The notes beneath the pieces are model-generated. The model was given only the letters and a program-made list of their open reading frames with translations. It was not told the origin of the DNA and did no database searches. The position numbers and the translations under genes are program-made. A DNA stretch of 8,438 nt from Bacteroidota bacterium (GTDB lineage: Bacteria; Bacteroidota; Bacteroidia; Chitinophagales; LD1): NCBI GenBank assembly GCA_018267355.1, contig JAFDYP010000422.1:1-8438 (forward strand), given 5' to 3'. Numbering within the stretch: the stretch's first letter is position 1; each line of letters begins with the position of its first letter. Shown here piece after piece: positions 7,004 through 8,438 of this stretch.

Positions 7004-7256
7004 ATTTTGGCCCCTTTTAATATCAACAATGCTGGTCAGGGGTGTATCACATAGACTAAAAATAATATACAAACCGGTAGCTATCGGCCGCCTTTTGCCC
7101 GACATGACCTTGATCATGCTTTTTAGCATTTGGATCACTTCATTTCCAGTAAATTGCCGCACCCCAAATACATTTCTCCATGCCCGATCCGTTTCTACTG
7201 CATTTATACCGCTTGTCTGCACTGTTCATTCTTTTGGCAACTTCCGCAGATCTGCT

Positions 7257-8135
7257 ATGATAAATAAGTCAAACCGTAGGACACTCCTGCTACTATCCGT
7301 CACACCGGTGCTGCTCCTCATAGAGCTGCTCCTGGGCCTCTATGCCTACCGCAATATCCGCGAGACCAATAGCATAGAGCACCGCAATACGCAACTAGAC
7401 ATCTACCTACGCAATACTAGCCGCTTCGTCTCCTATGCAGAGTCTGCACAGCGCGGCTACCTGCTCACGGGTCAGGAACGCTATAGAGATAGTTTCTACT
7501 CTGCGCGCTCTGCCCTTCTGCGCAATGAGACATATTATGACACCCTATCCATAGATATAGCCAGAGATAGTATCGCAGCACTGCAGAGCCTGGCAGAACG
7601 ACGTATGACGCGACTCCAGCTAGGCATAGCCCTCTATGACCATCAGCAGAAAGACTCAGCCTTGGCCATGGTCGCTACGGCTACCGGCAGTATGATGATG
7701 GATTCCCTGCGTACGGCATCGGCCAAATTGCGCGCTAACCTCAATAACGAGATACAACAATACAAGTACAGGGGCAACTATCTGTTCACACTTGTTTTTG
7801 TACTCATAGTGATGCTGATATTTTTCAACGCTATCCTGGCCTGGTATACCCAGCGCAAACTGACGAGCTATACGCAAAATCTCGAACAAGCTGTCCACTC
7901 CCTCAGCAAAGCCAATGAGCGCATGGCGGAATACACCAAAATGTCTTATCATGAATTAAAGACACCTCTGCGCAATATCGCCGGCTTCGCACAGCTGCTC
8001 AGAAAGAAATACGAGGAGCAGCCCGGGCATGCAGAAGACATGGACTTTCTCAACTATATCATAGAAGGTGTGAAACAGATGGAGGCTACCATCAATGAAC
8101 TACGGATGAAATATCTGGACGACGGAGCTGAGTAG
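7257..8135 (+). CDS. CHASE3-type membrane sensor with HisKA/DHp domain but no ATPase domain
   Basis: A 292-residue inner-membrane protein. Residues 9-31 form a first membrane helix, 35-172 a helical extracytoplasmic domain with the CHASE3 signature AESAQRGYLLTGQERY at 61-76, 174-197 a second membrane helix, and 199-221 a linker coiled coil. Residues 222-285 form the histidine kinase dimerisation domain with H-box SYHELKTPLR, phosphoacceptor H232, and the typical second helix. The protein then stops (TAG at 8133-8135), where a kinase would continue into HATPase_c with its N, G1 and G2 boxes. Nothing in the next 140 bp in any frame resembles that domain, so a nearby frameshift is unlikely. It may be a receptor that depends on a separate kinase, a phosphotransfer partner, or a decayed kinase. 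The frame is open upstream to 7029, but the ATG at 7257 directly precedes the membrane helix. It is divergent from the adhesin operon. Confidence 0.85.
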   Translation: MINKSNRRTLLLLSVTPVLLLIELLLGLYAYRNIRETNSIEHRNTQLDIYLRNTSRFVSYAESAQRGYLLTGQERYRDSFYSARSALLRNETYYDTLSIDIARDSIAALQSLAERRMTRLQLGIALYDHQQKDSALAMVATATGSMMMDSLRTASAKLRANLNNEIQQYKYRGNYLFTLVFVLIVMLIFFNAILAWYTQRKLTSYTQNLEQAVHSLSKANERMAEYTKMSYHELKTPLRNIAGFAQLLRKKYEEQPGHAEDMDFLNYIIEGVKQMEATINELRMKYLDDGAE

Positions 8136-8242
8136 AAAAGTTTACGCTTCCGTTCCCTTTAAACAACATATCTTCCGCCTCTTGACCCGGCGGCCTGGAA
8201 TATGGGCAATATCATACCCGTACTGCTTTATCAACTTTCGGC

Positions 8243-8256
8243 AGGGCTTTTGCCCT
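8243..8256. other. Small hairpin AGGGC-TTTT-GCCCT upstream of the lipoprotein gene
   Basis: A perfect 5-bp stem with a 4-nt loop, 20 nt before the lipoprotein start. It is too short and lacks a proper T-tract, so I do not call it a terminator; it could be a leader structure or chance. The rest of 8136-8275 shows no gene or clear promoter. Confidence 0.25.
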
Positions 8257-8275
8257 TTACCAGAAAAATAATGGT

Positions 8276-8438
8276 ATGAAGCGCATATTCCTTTTAGCTG
8301 TTGCAGCCCTAATGTTTGCAGCGTGCAGCAGTGACAATAAAGAAGATAAATCAACTCTGCCTGACGACACCAAAATACAGACACAAACGCAGGTAGAGAC
8401 TCAGCCGGCCAAAATCCCAGATACATCAGCTATCACGC
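8276..8438 (+). CDS. Putative lipoprotein, N-terminal part (runs off window)
   Basis: The ATG at 8276-8278 opens a frame that stays open for 54 codons to the window end. It starts MKRIFLLAVAALMFAACSSD: a positively charged N-terminus, a hydrophobic core and a lipobox-like F-A-A-C with the acylated cysteine at residue 17, so it is probably processed by signal peptidase II. After the cysteine comes a polar Asp/Lys/Thr/Gln-rich stretch, a typical flexible linker. The sequence after the cysteine (SSDNKEDK) carries charged residues, as surface-export signals of Bacteroidota lipoproteins do, but this is weak. No domain can be recognised in the part present. An A-rich AAAAATAA just upstream suits initiation in this phylum. 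An ATG at 8271 is ruled out by an immediate stop. It lies 140 bp after the sensor gene on the same strand. Confidence 0.72.
   Translation, partial: MKRIFLLAVAALMFAACSSDNKEDKSTLPDDTKIQTQTQVETQPAKIPDTSAIT

Larger units (their letters stand above)
6902..7256. other. Divergent intergenic region between adhesin operon and sensor gene
   Basis: 355 bp between two divergent start codons. It holds, nearest the adhesin, an A/T-rich start-proximal leader (6908-6922), a 7-bp inverted repeat (6939-6957) and a candidate minus-strand promoter (6974-7003). The sensor-proximal half (7010-7256) has no convincing promoter: the best -7-like string for the plus strand is TTCTTTTG at 7229-7236, with no matching -33 element. 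Both flanking frames stay open into this region, but the extra translated residues look non-coding. No RNA gene was recognised. Confidence 0.6.

Noticed and set aside
7116..7129. Hairpin ATGCT-TTTT-AGCAT in the divergent region
   Set aside because: Only 5 bp of A/T-biased stem with no flanking pairing or T-run; easily due to chance.
6902..7222. An N-terminal extension of the adhesin by 107 residues
   Set aside because: The extension would bury the signal peptide internally, shows no domain, and crosses the candidate promoter and inverted repeat.
7029..7256. An N-terminal extension of the sensor by 76 residues
   Set aside because: The residues look non-coding and would sit before a normal N-terminal membrane helix; the ATG at 7257 is sufficient.
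8175..8193. CCGCC / GGCGG inverted repeat after the sensor gene as a terminator
   Set aside because: A 5-bp stem with a 9-nt loop and no T-tract does not meet the pattern of an intrinsic terminator.
8142..8426. A 94-codon minus-strand open frame at the right end
   Set aside because: It is antisense to the lipoprotein start, is rich in Cys and Tyr without a pattern, and has no supporting context.

Overview
The window looks like a chromosomal segment of a Bacteroidota bacterium of roughly 50% GC, possibly Chitinophagaceae-like, though the genus cannot be fixed from sequence alone. The main evidence is a central three-gene unit seen essentially only in this phylum: a secreted repeat protein with a type B type IX secretion (gliding-motility) C-terminal domain, a PorP/SprF-family outer-membrane protein, and a PorE-like TPR / beta-propeller / OmpA protein. 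The absence of clear Shine-Dalgarno sequences and the candidate TAnnTTTG-type promoters fit the same phylum.

Layout. Positions 1-280 (minus) hold the N-terminal 93 codons of a PP2C-like protein phosphatase cut by the window edge; this end is clearly more AT-rich than the rest. Positions 339-1193 (minus) encode a classical short-chain dehydrogenase with an intact active site. Positions 1301-1334 form a strong intrinsic terminator that closes the upstream operon. The operon runs on the minus strand from a candidate promoter at 6974-7003 through the repeat adhesin (6901-4847), the PorP/SprF protein (4787-3798) and the PorE-like protein (3764-1359). A 355-bp divergent intergenic region (6902-7256) separates it from a plus-strand gene, 7257-8135, encoding a CHASE3-type membrane sensor that ends right after its histidine-containing dimerisation domain and has no ATPase domain. 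After about 140 bp, a lipoprotein gene starts at 8276 and runs off the window.

How the genes may work together. The likely model, by analogy with SprB/SprF of Flavobacterium and PorP/PorE of Porphyromonas, is that the repeat protein is exported by the type IX machinery, the PorP/SprF protein receives its type B C-terminal domain at the outer membrane, and the PorE-like protein ties the complex to peptidoglycan. The divergent kinase-like sensor and a CRP-like inverted repeat in the adhesin leader are candidates for regulation, but nothing in the sequence proves the link.

Nothing here is clearly a wholly new system. The parts most worth a second look are the kinase-less histidine sensor, the inverted repeat in the adhesin leader, the changing cysteine and calcium-motif pattern along the adhesin repeats, and the low-GC PP2C edge.
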